From contig NC_134084.1 of the NCBI RefSeq assembly GCF_000715075.1, positions 7,008,501-7,072,500 on the forward strand: DNA of 64,000 nucleotides. Reading direction: 5' to 3'. Positions within the stretch are counted from its first letter, which is position 1. Every line of letters begins with the position of its first letter. The stretch comes from Nicotiana tabacum (taxonomy: Eukaryota; Streptophyta; Magnoliopsida; Solanales; Solanaceae). The notes below the pieces were generated by a model. The model was not told where the DNA came from, made no database searches, and was given only the letters and a program-made list of their open reading frames with translations. Shown here piece after piece: positions 45,420 to 56,485 of the stretch. The position numbers and the translations under genes were made by a program.

Positions 45420-48322
45420 TGTGATGACCTAAAAGGTCATATTATGATTTAAAATTTAATTCTGCGTTCTGAGGCCTTAAAAACCTCCTTTTATTCCTTC
45501 TTGATTTGCGTGTGCAGCCCGTGCATGCTTCCGGAAAGCCTTTATGTTAAAAGTTGATTTAGCTGACTTCGGTCAACGTTGAGTAAACGGACCCAGACTC
45601 GTATTTTGACAGTCCCAGTGGGTCTGTATCAAAATATGGGACCTGGGCGTATGCCCAAAATCGAATTCCGAGATCTCTAGCTCGAAAAATGAATTTTTGA
45701 TAAAAATTGAAAGACTAAAAATTAAATGTTTTTAAGAATTTGATTAATATTTGATCTTGTTGGTATCAGGCCCGTATTTTGATTCCAGAGTCTAGTACAG
45801 GTCAAAATGATATTTATACCTTATATGTAAAATTTGGTGAGAAACAGAGTTGGATTGACGTGATTCGGATGTCCGGTTGAGAAAATAGAAATTTAAAACT
45901 TTCTTGAAAATTTCATTCAATTTGGTGTTAGATTCGTAATTCTAGGTGTTATTTTGGTGATTTGATCGCGCGAGCAAGTTCGTATGATGTTTTAAGACTT
46001 GTGTGCATGTTTGGTTTGGAGCCCCGAGGGCTCGAGTGAGTTTCAGATAGGCTACAGAGTGATTTGGACTTAAGAAAATTACTGGTGTGCTTCAGGTCTG
46101 CAGGTCTCGCAAATGCGAGGTCTGGCTCGCAAATGCGAGCCTCGCATTTGCGAGCAATGGGCTGGGAGGAGATCTTCGCAATTGCGAAGCTTAGGATCGC
46201 AATTACGATCAACAGTGACCGCATTTGCGAACAATTGTTCGCATTTGCGATGATAGCAGGGCCAGACCATTCTTCGCATTTGCGAAGTAAAGTTCGCATC
46301 TGCGGGGTTCACAATTATGAACCCCTGATCGCAAATGCGATAATTGCAACTATTCAAAAACGATTTTGGACAGAATTTTTCATTCATTCCCATATTTTTC
46401 AAAACCTAAACCTCAAGAGGCGATTTTCCAAAGACCACTTCTTCCCCAAATCATATGTAAGTGATTCTTAGCTCATTTCTTTCAATCGTTTACTTCTTTT
46501 TACAAGATTTCATCCTAGAATCTAGGGCTTTTCATGGTGGAATTGGGGATTTTTGAGTAGAACTTAGGAATTTTGAAATTTGGGAATTTAGACCTCAAAT
46601 TGAGGTCGGATTCCATAACCAATTGTATATCCGGGCTCGGGGGTGAATGGGTAATCGAGTTTTGGTCCAAATTTCGAGTTTTGACCAAGCGGGACGGGGG
46701 TCGATTTTTGACTTTTGGGGGAAAATGTTGGGAAACTTATAATTATGTATAGGAATTGATTTTTAGTGATAATCGATGTTATTAAGTTATTTGTGGCTAG
46801 ATATAAGTGGTTTGGAGATGGAATCTAGAGGAAAAACTGTAATTGAGCGTTGAGTTGGTCGTTGGATCGAGGTAAGTGTTATGCCTAACTTTGACTCGAG
46901 GGATTAGGGATTCTTGACTTAATTGCTATGTAAAAATCTATGTGAGTGGCGTATAGGTGAGGTGATGAGTACCTATGCGCCGCCAATTTATCTATTTTAC
47001 TTGTTTTCTTCCCGTTCTTATTATATATTGTCTTCCTTGCCTTAATCGCTACATGCTTTACTGGTATTTTCATGTTTAATTGCTAGTTGTCATATATTAT
47101 TTTTCTTTGTTGAAGGTATTAGATATCCCGTAGTTTCATTGTCTCATATTATTGGCTTAAGCTGGTTTATGGTGTTTTATGGTGTATTTTGGATTGATCT
47201 CGCTGAGTAGTATTATTTGTGTGAAGTTTCATAATATACAAGCTTTCTGTTTGTTTTGGTTTGAGGTTTAAATATTGTGGAGAATTTTGAGTTAAATTGT
47301 GAAATTCCTGTTCTTAGTGTGTAACTGGTACTGATATGGTGGGATCAGGTTATGCGCCGCAACATGAGGAATACGGGTGATATATTGAGGAGGAATTAGG
47401 GTGAAATGCTATTATATGATAGGATCGGGTTGCGCGCTGCAACAGGAGGAATAAAGGTGATATATTGAGGAGGAATAAAGGTGAAATGCTATTTTACGGT
47501 GGGATCGGATTGCACTTCGCAACAGGAGAAATAAGAGTGGATTGATATGGAGTAATAAGGGTGAATATTTATATTGATATTGATATATGGTGGAATCCGG
47601 ATGCGTGCCGCATCAGTTTATATGTTTTTGTATTTTCTTCTACGGTGTAAGTTATTTGGTAGCTTCGCATTTCACTTAAGGATTGGTTATAGCTGGAAGC
47701 ACATGAGTTCTATATTCATTCCTTGCAAGTTACTGCTTTATTTTATCCTGGCCTTCTTTCTGCTTTTATTATAAATTGTATGCAGGTTATATTGTAATTG
47801 CCCCGCTGTAGCCTCGTCATTTCCTCAACGAGGTTAGGTTCGACACTTACCAGTATATGGGGTCGGTTGTACTAATACTGTACTTTGCACTCTCTGTGTA
47901 GATTTTAGAGTTGGTAGTGGCTGATCGAGAGGTCGGTTGCAAATATTTCAACTAGGAGACCCAAGGTAGTCCTGCTGGTGTCCGTAGGCCCTGCGTCCCC
48001 TTTTATATCTCTACATATTTTTTTCTTTATTTCCAGAATAGTTGTAATTTTTTCCAGACCTATGTTTGTAGAAAATCATAGTATGTTCGTGGATTGTGAC
48101 ACCGAATTCTGGGTTGTAATAGCAATGATATTGGTAATCATATATAGACAAAAATGTTATTTACTTACTTCCGCATTTATTTTTACTTGTTTTAGCTTGT
48201 TAATTTTTAATCAATGAAACATAAAGAAAAATGGTTAATATAAACTCCAACGTTGGCTTGTCTAGCAAGTGTGATGTTAGACGTCATTACGGTTCCGTTG
48301 ATGAGAATTCCGGGTCGTGACA
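45420..48322 (+). repeat. Chromovirus 3' LTR
   Basis: An intact 2903-bp LTR from TGTGATGACC to GGGTCGTGACA. It shows the uninterrupted version of the point where Athila entered the 5' LTR (CTGGGCGTATGCCC near 45647-45660). It carries its own copies of the palindromic-word array (about 46105-46345) and the GGATCGG minisatellite (about 47338-47590). Confidence 0.92.
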
Positions 48323-49480
48323 ATATTAGAAAATGGTAATATTGTTAAACAACAATATTCAAGATGCAACAAATGTAGCATGTTTCTTACGGGTTTGATC
48401 GAATCCAATATTTTCTTGTTATACAATATTAAATTCCGAACTTATAATTCCGAAGATATATATACAACATGTTCAACAATGAGATTTTCGTCCCTTAGCC
48501 CCTCTCCCACATGTTCTATCTATCATTAGAATTAGGGCAGATGGCTTACCTCATTAAGCTATTGATCACCGAAGCTATCGTCCGATTCAACCAACCGTCC
48601 ATGTCCTGATGCTTTTTCATAGGTGGAAATCCATTAATTTTAAATCTTGGATCCACCTCTATTGTGTGTGACAAACAAGAACATGTGATTGGTCGAATGT
48701 ATCGATAACATCTTTAATTTAGAATAGTGACAACCCTAATATGCCAAATACGGATATCCTGAATACTTAATATTTAATTAACAAAACCAACAAACTAAAT
48801 GGAGATTAAGTCAATCTAATTACCTCTCTAGGGGGCATATTCCACAGAACATTGCAATTGTTCCTCTACTAGGGTACCTTGGAGGTGCAAAAATCATATA
48901 CATAAATCAGTTGAGACCTGTTTAGTTAATATTTAATCAAGAAGATTACCCAACTATAAGTCTAGATTAAACTAAGTCAAGATTAAGTTAATCTAATGTA
49001 CCTCTCTAGGGGGCATATTCCACAGGACATTGAACTTGTTGCTTTACTATGGTATCTTAAAGGTGCAAAATCACATGCATACCATAATTATGAACTTGCA
49101 AAATAGATATCTTTATAAAAAAATTCGTCGTTTCTGATCCTGCTTCATCTTAATTGTTATTTGTTTATGTATAAGTTATATCTTGGTTCGAGTGGAGATA
49201 TCATATTTCTAAATTAAATTAGCTAAGGTTCACTTTGCAATTAAATAAGGTTCACTTTTGCAAAGAAAATTCAAAAAGGATCTTATATACCAACACCTAT
49301 TGTGGTAGTTTATAATTTATGAATTTCAATAATGGAATATTATAGCTTTATTTGGGTAAGCTTGCTCACACTGTCTCTCTCACACCCTAATAATATAAAA
49401 ACCAATTTATTTAGAGTTGAGGCATATGTTTACAATAAGTAAATGACATACTTTCAATTTATTGGATGTTACTATTGAAG
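48323..49480 (+). repeat. Segmental duplication copy B, right part
   Basis: This resumes copy B after the retrotransposon. ATATTAGAAA at 48323 matches copy A at 20231. GGAGATTAAGTCAATCTAAT and the CTCTAGGGG..CATATTCCAC block (48801-48850) match A at 20561-20610. A second, partial repeat of that block lies at 48970-49080. AAATTCA..AAAGAT..TTATAT and ACTTTCAATTTAT (near 49260-49465) match A at 21225-21350. Confidence 0.75.
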
Positions 49481-49489
49481 AAAGGGTAA

Positions 49490-49622
49490 TAACAACAAGA
49501 ACAATAACAATATATTCGGTAAAATTTTACAAGTCGGGTCTGAGGAGGGTAGCGCATACGCAACCTAACCCCTTTCTTTGTAAAGGTAAAAAGACTATTT
49601 CCGATAGATTCTCGGCTCAAAA
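49490..49622 (-). mobile_element. TS-type SINE fragment
   Basis: On the minus strand the order is TTGAGCCGAGAATCTATCGG, a TTTACAAAGAAAGGGGTTAG block, GTTGCGTATGCGCTACCCTC and a tail of TTGTT repeats. It sits at the right edge of segmental copy B. Confidence 0.75.
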
Positions 49623-50327
49623 AAGCATAATCCCAACAATTATTAAAAGGACAAACAAAGTAGTAACAACAATAAGAAAATAAGATAACCGAAACAAAGA
49701 ACTATTAGATAATAATAGAAAATTAAGAACTAGTACACTAATAAAAGAGAAACACGCGAAGGGTCCATATTTTATTTTCCTTTTAAGTTATAGAATCAAC
49801 TTGTGCATTCAATTTTATAAATTTATATGTTGAAAAAGTTGATTTTATACTTGAAATGTATGCATGCATCTAATTACCAATATTTTTCCTAATTTCACTC
49901 TTTTCTATAAAAGGAAAATAGACATTGAACAAGTTGATTTTATATTTGAAACGTAATTCATAAAAATTTAATCAATAATAGAAACCCTTTTGGTCATATT
50001 TCAATAACTTTTCCTAATTTTACTTCTTTCCTATGAAACAAAACAAAATTATTTTGACCAAACTTTTATCCAAAAATAGCATCAAAAGTCAAATTCTTGA
50101 AAGTAAAAGGAAACCTCCTAGAATATAGGTAATACTAAACCCCACTCCAGTAACTCAAATCTTACCGTGGTTAAACCGCGGAGCATAGAACCACGCTCTT
50201 ATGTCACGCGTGAACGACACGCGCCATGCGAATATATTTCCCCTTGTTCGTTCTTCTTCTTTGGGGTCTCCAAAATTTTGGCTTCTCCCACTGTTCCTCT
50301 CTCTGTTCTCTCTCTTTAGCTCTCTCC

Positions 50328-50335
50328 TATATATA
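50328..50335 (+). promoter_or_regulatory. Putative TATA box of the CBL gene
   Basis: TATATATA follows a CT-rich stretch. A putative first, non-coding exon (about 50370-50452) would follow, with donor CT|GTATG after 50452 and acceptor TTGTAG ending at 51916. A long 5'-UTR intron is inferred, not proved. Confidence 0.4.
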
Positions 50336-50872
50336 CATACATTTTTTATATGTATATGTGCATGTAAAATTATACATACACATCAATCTTGAAACACTCC
50401 ATTTCCCTCTTTGAAGCTCTTTGGGCAATTTTGCCGAGGACCTCAATAATCTGTATGTTTAATTTTCTTGTTCCCCATTTTCTTTTTTATGGGTTTTATA
50501 TTATTTATTTTTTTCATTTTCAAGATTTGTTGGTATTTGTTTCTGTGTTTTTTGGGTTATGTTCTATAAAATTCATGATGTTTTTAGATGATGGTATTTG
50601 GTTTCTTTCAAATTGGAAATGAAATTTGAGGTTTTTCATGTTAAAGTTTTGATCTTTATTATATTTTTCTGGGTTTTTATGCATTTTCATGTTAAAGTTT
50701 TGATCTTTTTTGAGAATCAAGTAATGATCTTTCTGCAAATTTTAGAGGGGGTTTGTAGGGTGGGGGGGATTAAGGCTAGTAGACAAATTCAACAATCAAT
50801 AATGTAATATAGTATGGCTCAATTCATATTAATTGAGGTGCCAGGTGTTTGAATCATTTGTATTTATTTATA

Positions 50873-51230
50873 GGCCGGTTGGCCAAGCTTCTTTTTGGGC
50901 AAAAATTGTCCAAAGCACTTTTGGCCAAAAATTAAGGTGTTTGGCCAAGCTTTTGGAAGGAAAAAAAGTGCTTTTGAGGAGAAACACAAGCAGATAAGCA
51001 GAAAAAACTAGCTTCTCTCCAAAATCACTTTTTTGAGAAGCACTTTTGAAAAAAATACACTTAGAAGCAGTTTTTTAAAGCTTGGTCAAACACTAATTGC
51101 TGCTCAGAAATGCTTTTCAAACTAATTAGCCAAACACAAATTGTTTCTCACCAATAGTACTTTTGAGAAAAACACTTTAAAAAAAAACACTCCTCAAAAT
51201 AAGCTGATTTTTGCAGCTTAGCCAAACGGG
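50873..51230. mobile_element. MITE-like element in the putative CBL 5'-UTR intron
   Basis: The left end is GGCCGGTTGGCCAAGCTTCT and the right end, reversed, is CCCGTTTGGCTAAGCTGCAA, an imperfect terminal inverted repeat. The interior repeats GGCCAAGCTTTTGG, GCACTTTTG and AAGCTTGGTCAAACAC in both orientations, so it could fold as a long hairpin. The TSD is not clear. Confidence 0.75.
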
Positions 51231-51540
51231 TTATTACTCAATTTGATTCGAATTGTTTAGAAAATTAAATAATTCTTAATGATTGTTAACTTATATTAAC
51301 CCTCCTCGTTTATCTGAGCTTGAGACAAGGCTGGTAGACAGTTAAGAAGAATGAAAAACTAGTTTTTTTCTTGTCTTTTGACTTTTTAATGGCAAAATCG
51401 TGTGCTTGACATGTGCCATTAGTCAAAGAAGTAGCTTGTCATTTCTTATTGTTAATTCTCCATTTACTTCATTTTCTCCCCCTAGTTTTTATGGTTTTAT
51501 TTGGTAGGTATGGCACTACTGCTTTCTTTTCATATTTTCT

Positions 51541-51670
51541 TGAGCCGAGGGTCTATCGGAATCAGCCTCTCTACCTTCACTAGGTAGGGGTAAGGTTTGC
51601 GTACACACTACCTCCCTAGACTCCACTTGTGAGATTATACTAGATTTATTGTTGTTGGTGGTGGTGGTGT
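51541..51670 (+). mobile_element. TS-type SINE in the putative CBL 5'-UTR intron
   Basis: GAGCCGAGGGTCTATCGGAA, CAGCCTCTCTACCTTCAC, AAGGTTTGCGTACACACTAC and CTCCACTTGTGAGATTATAC run into a GTTGTTGGTGGTGG tail, as in TS SINE 3' halves. It is 5'-truncated. Confidence 0.8.
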
Positions 51671-51980
51671 GTATGGTTGTAAATGAAGTTGATGAAGAGA
51701 GAACATTATGAGTTTGTATAGTATCATAAAGTTTGTTACAGTTCAGTGATTTTTGATAATGAAGTTTCCTATATGTTGTTATGGGAAATGAGTAATCCAT
51801 AGTGGTTTTATGTTCTGTATTTGAGAGTTGACAAGTTAGTTATACTATATATTGTTATGTGAATTTGTGTCTTGTGATTTGTGAGGTGTTATAATGGTTT
51901 TGATGATATATTGTAGTGAAGCTGGTCGTTTGACGCGAATCTAGTTGTGTGCTTCCTCCTCGGTCTCCATTAATTGGAAG

Positions 51981-54769
51981 ATGGGCTGTTTTAGTTCTAC
52001 AGCAAGACAGCAGTTTCAAGGATACGAAGATCCTATATTCCTAGCATCCCAAACAGCATGTGAGTTCATAATGATCTTGGTATAATGACGTTTTACTGTT
52101 TTAGTATGTTACGATTGATTTGATAAAGTTGAACTTGTTTTGTGAAGTTGAAAATTTTGAGATGAACAAATGGAGAAACTGTGAGGGTGAGGTTAAAGTA
52201 ATGATCTTTTTGGACTGGAACACAAGATTCCGCCTTTTCTGTACCAATAATTCTGATTTTACGTATGGAAAATCCCTCGATATCTTGTTCCTTTTTGGTG
52301 GAGAGATACTATCGAGTCACTTGTATTTAACATAACCGTGCCTAATGTTTTTCCAAAAAGTGGTGACGAAACGTACAACTTGTACAAATTTCCTTGTTAT
52401 TTTTTAAGGTGCTAAATACATTTACAACAGGAAGAAATTTTAGAGTTTGATCTGATGTTAGAACACAGTTAAACAGTGAATTTTCATCATTTATGCAAAA
52501 GAAAGTAGTCTTTCTGAGTTGTGCTGAAAATCATTCAAAAGAGTAGCGAGGTTTATTATCTTTCGATTTACTCTTACAATTGAAATTCTTATGTAGTATA
52601 CAACCCTCCTCCACGTGTCTTATTTGGTTTCCTTTCTGTTATTCTCCTCTTTTTGCAGTTACCGTAAGTGAAGTTCAGGCATTATTTGAGATGTTCAAGA
52701 CTATTAGCAGTACAGTAATTGACGACGGGTTGATAAGCAAGGTAGGCTCTATTGAACTGGTGAAATTGGATTCGGTGGTGCTTATGATTTCTTGTTGCAT
52801 AATTCCAGATGGATAGTTTAAGTTTAAAACTAGACTATGTTACCTGTGTCCGGGGCCTAAAACAGAACATTCATGTTGGATGTGCAGGAAGAGTTCCAGT
52901 TGGCATTATTCGAGAATAGAAAAAAAGAAGACCTTCTTGCAAATCGGGTATGGTATTTCATTGGTATATTTGGTTTTGTTCTACATAATGCTTATTAGTT
53001 CGTTCTGAACCTATGTTGCTCAGACTCCCCAAAAATGTTGTCGGGTGCGTATTGGATCCTCCAAAAGTAGTGTATTTTTGGAGGATCTAATATGGGTGCA
53101 ACATTATTTTGGAAAGTTCGTGCAACATAGCTGAGAATTGGAACATGTTATATAAGAATTGCTCAAGTAAACATGCCATTAGGGTTAATGTGTCAAAGAA
53201 CACACATAAGTGGTTCACCAAAATATGGATGTTTAACTTATGGAATGCATTGAGTTTATGTTGTGCGGACTCTCCAAAATGATGCAGCACTCGTGTTGCA
53301 TCCTCCAAAAATATACTACTTTTGGAGGATCCGACACACACTCAGCAACTTCTTTGGAGAGTCCAAGAAAAACATAGCATTGACGTGGCAAGCATGCTAA
53401 TATTATATATTTACTTATCTTTATTGCCTTGGTGGGATATTAATTTCTTCTAGGAACTTTCCATTGCAGATTTTTGATCTATTTGATCTAAAGCAAAGAG
53501 GAGTCGTCGATTTTGAGGATTTTGTTAGGGTAATGAATGTATTCCACCCAAATTCCCCCCAGGAAGATAAAATCACTTGTAAGTAAAGAAAAAATGATAT
53601 AGCTATGTGCTTCTTATTAATTGTTTCTAGTTTAATGATTAATTGCATGCGAACAATCACACGGAACTCCATCTTTTGTGCTATTGCAGTTTCATTTAGG
53701 CTTTATGATCTGGACGGCTCAGGGTATATTGAACGGCAAGAGGTATGATATATTTATGTATATTTTGTTTCTCTTTCGTGTTATGTTGAGAGTCACCTAT
53801 GTGGTTCTCGTTATGTTTTGTTTATTGTAGGCTTCATTATTTTGTGGTTTTACATAGGTTAAACAAATGTTGATTGCGCTTCTACGCGAGTCTGATATGA
53901 AGTTGGCTGACGAAACCATCGAGATAATACTTGATAAGGTAATTTTACTGATGATAACCCATCAAATTTCATGATCAGATGGTTTTTCTTTTTTCGGGAA
54001 AATGCATCATCGCTCTAGGTTATTGTCCACTTCGCATTAAGATAACCTTTTCACTTGCTTTTTTTTTTTTCTGGAAATTTGCGGTCCTAATGGTAGTCTC
54101 AACGAACTTGAATAATTAGTGATTTTATTTCAATATGCAGACATTTTCAGAGGCAGATTCAAATCAGGATGGGAAGATTGACAAATCTGAATGGCGAAGT
54201 TTTGTGGCTCGAAATCCTTCATTATTAAAGATAATGACACTTCCATATCTAAGGTATAGCATTTGATCACTCATATATGTTTGCACCATTAAAAGATGAG
54301 TTTAACTCAGGTCCATCAACAGACGACAATATATAGAATTTTTACAGTATACAAGTCACATTTACCTATACCTATTGCAATATATTTTAGGTCGCCTGAT
54401 AGTGTAATTTTTTTACTGTCGTTGTATACAAGTTAAAAAAAAAGGGTAGCCCGATGCACTAAGCTCCCGCTATGCGCGGGGTCAGGTTAACGGCCGAACT
54501 ACAAGGGTCTATTGTACGCAGTATTACCCTACATTTCTACAAGAGGCCGTTTATACGGCTCGAACCTGTGACTTCTGGTCACAGAGACAGTAACTTTACC
54601 CGTTACGCCAAGGCTCCCCATCTTCGGTGTATATAAGTTAAACTCTTAAAAAAGATTGGACGAGGAATATATCGGCTGATGAGATTTGTACATGTTTTAA
54701 TGCAGGGATGTAACAACTACTTTTCCAAGTTTTGTATTTCATTCAGAAGTTGATGAAGTAGCTACTTGA
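51981..54769 (+). CDS. CBL: Calcineurin B-like calcium sensor (CBL1/CBL9-like)
   Basis: CBL proteins bind calcium and recruit CIPK kinases; MGC-type CBLs act at the plasma membrane (family knowledge). Eight coding exons: 51981-52059, 52659-52741, 52888-52947, 53470-53578, 53690-53742, 53858-53938, 54141-54253 and 54706-54769. All are GT..AG and sum to 213 residues. The N-terminus MGCFSS gives a myristoylation glycine and a palmitoylatable Cys3. EF-hand 1 is the long-loop type (about residues 43-56); EF2 is [12 protein letters not shown] (80-91), EF3 [12 protein letters not shown] (117-128) and EF4 [12 protein letters not shown] (161-172). The C-terminus has the FPSF motif with S201, the usual CIPK phosphorylation site. 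The length and lipidation motif point to the CBL1/9 group. Introns hold a MITE pair and an Au-like SINE. Confidence 0.96.
53011..53130. mobile_element. Short palindromic MITE, copy 1, in CBL intron 3
   Basis: Begins CTATGTTGCTCAGACTCCCC and ends GTGCAACATAG, inverted. The middle has GGATCCTCCAAAAGTAG opposite TTTTTGGAGGATCT. It lies in intron 52948-53469 with a second copy 125 bp downstream. Confidence 0.85.
53256..53377. mobile_element. Short palindromic MITE, copy 2, in CBL intron 3
   Basis: Starts TTATGTTGTGCGGACTCTCC and ends GAGTCCAAGAAAAACATAG, with TCCTCCAAAAATATACTACT opposite TTTTGGAGGATCC. CATTGA occurs at 53248-53253 and 53378-53383 and may be the TSD. Confidence 0.85.
54438..54628 (+). 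mobile_element. Au-like SINE with 14-bp TSD in CBL intron 7
   Basis: This copy appears full-length: GGTAGCCCGATGCACTAAGC, TCCCGCTATGCGCGGGGTC, CTACAAGGGTCTATTGTACG, a B-box GGCTCGAACCTGTGAC and CCAAGGCTCCCC at the end. Flanks GTATACAAGTTAAA (54424-54437) and GTATATAAGTTAAA (54629-54642) form a TSD with one mismatch. It is in sense orientation inside intron 54254-54705. Confidence 0.9.
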
Positions 54770-56485
54770 TAATAGGAAATGCTAGTTCAAAATTAGTTCT
54801 TTCTCCTCCACATTTTCTTTTGTATTTTTCCCCTAATATATTAAATGTATGTAAATTTGTTGGGGAAAATGCGAAAGATATATCTATATTGTGTGAGGAG
54901 GTTTTGGTAGCCTCCCTTTTTGTAAAGTGATTATACTTTTGCCAATTTGGCCGATTAATAGTGAGTTTAGATTGGCTTTTTGTTTTTATTTACAGAGATA
55001 ATTGTTCCAAATCTGTGTAGATGATTGATTTTTCACAAGAAATCACATTTTATTTTGATGTTTTTTTTTTACGTATAGAATCACGTTTTATGTAAAAATT
55101 TCGACTTTTTGGTATACATCTTGTATGCGGAGTTCTCATGCTACTGCTTTGTTAGGGTCATATTTTGTAATGGCTAGTTAATACTTAATATATATAATAA
55201 TGTCATCCAACGCAAAAAATAAAAATAAAATAAATAAATAAATAAAATGAAGAGTGACAGAAACATTCAAACAAGAAACTGGTTGAGATTTCTATTATTA
55301 GAACCTAATAGTATTAAGATTTAAGTGCACTTGTCCATAGGTGTTCAGTCTAATAGCAACCCACCAAAATTCTTGTCAATTTTCAAGTTTCAACTTCTTT
55401 AATACTATGAATTACTTTCTAAATATTGTAATGACTTCTTATTTTTAAGGGATGATAATGATATTTCCGCATTCAGAGGCGGAGCTAGGATTTAAAGTTT
55501 ATGGGTTTTGATATTGTCATCAAACGCATTGCTTGTTTAGGTACTGAGTTCGCAATTAAATATTTATACATATGTAGTAAATTTTTTAATACAAATGCAA
55601 GGTCTACGCAAAAGCTACTGGGTTTGCCCGAACCCGTATCTAGCAACCCACCCCTGTTCGCTTTGAGTCTAGGCACATACAACTTTAAAATAATCACTAA
55701 AGTTCTAAGTATTATTTTCATATATACGTAACATCTCTCCCTTGTTTTGTTAATGTGAGATTCACCTAGTATGCCACACAGCCACCATCTTCTATTAGTG
55801 CCTACCTATAATTGATCGTGGAATATTCACATTTTATGAATGATGGTTCATTAATGTTTATTGACTTAAAAAAAGTGGTTTTTCAGCAGAAATAGCTTTT
55901 TAACTTATTTTAAGCACTTTTTAACTCTGCCAAATACTAAAAAAAAACTTTAAAAAAACTTAAAAGCTAATTTGACCAGCTTAAAAGCCGATCCAGACAT
56001 TCGCTTAGACTTCGGGCTAGCTTTCGCGTACCTCGATTAATTCCATTAAATACATATGACCTTCTACCAGCAACAGGTTCCAGGTAACACTGTCCATCAA
56101 AGCTTGTACAGATGAGAATAAATCACCTAGTATTCCTGTCTTCGCTGAATTTGAACCTAAGACTTCGTGATTTTTAACCCACTTCATTGACCAACAGGCC
56201 ACTTATTCCCCATTCTTCCCCGCATGACCATCTTGGTTTCCTTTGAGTAAGAATTGAAAATAGTAGTGCTTTAAGTACAATTGTTAATGCCTCAAATTTA
56301 TCCTTTTTCCCAAGACCAGTTTAAAGTTATATGGAACAATAAATCAATTATTAGATATTAATTCTGTTAGAAGAGGAGACAGTTTTTATTTCAAAAGGAA
56401 TATGAGATAATATATTTTTTAGTATCTTGACCTTTTCAGGCTTTTTTGATTGGTACTCTCATTTCTATATCTATCTATATCTATA
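54770..56485. other. Intergenic region downstream of CBL
   Basis: Contains the CBL 3' region, then a GGCGGAGCTAGGATTTAAAG-family element (about 55478-55665). That element has GGGTTTGCCCGAACCCG and CACCCCTG near its right end. No gene is seen; the 76- and 78-codon open frames here overlap that element. Confidence 0.55.
55478..55665. mobile_element. Short GGCGGA-family element
   Basis: Begins AGAGGCGGAGCTAGGATTTA, continues AAGTTTATGGGTTTTG, and has CTACGCAAAAGCTACTGGGT plus CGAACCCGTATCTAGC, matching the order in 21622-21808. Confidence 0.7.

Larger units (their letters stand above)
24208..48322 (+). mobile_element. Tekay/Del-like chromovirus (Ty3/gypsy) retrotransposon, split by a nested Athila element
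   Basis: Termini are TGTGATGACCC and GGGTCGTGACA, with a 5-bp TSD ATATT at 24203-24207 and 48323-48327. Segmental copy A has the single unoccupied ATATT at 20231-20235. The 5' LTR is 24208-24474 plus 37486-40157 and the 3' LTR is 45420-48322, each about 2.9 kb. Between them lie a degenerate PBS, gag, protease, RT, RNase H, integrase and a chromodomain-like tail in the same order as chromoviruses. The polypurine tract AGAGGTGGAGAA abuts the 3' LTR. The LTRs differ visibly by substitutions and indels, so the insertion is old. The lineage call rests on gene order, the MARTR-type gag start and a C-terminal chromodomain. Confidence 0.92.

Noticed and set aside
24208..48322. Endogenous pararetrovirus
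   Set aside because: The gene order, LTRs, tRNA primer sites and integrase identify Ty3/gypsy retrotransposons; no movement-protein or caulimovirid signature was seen.
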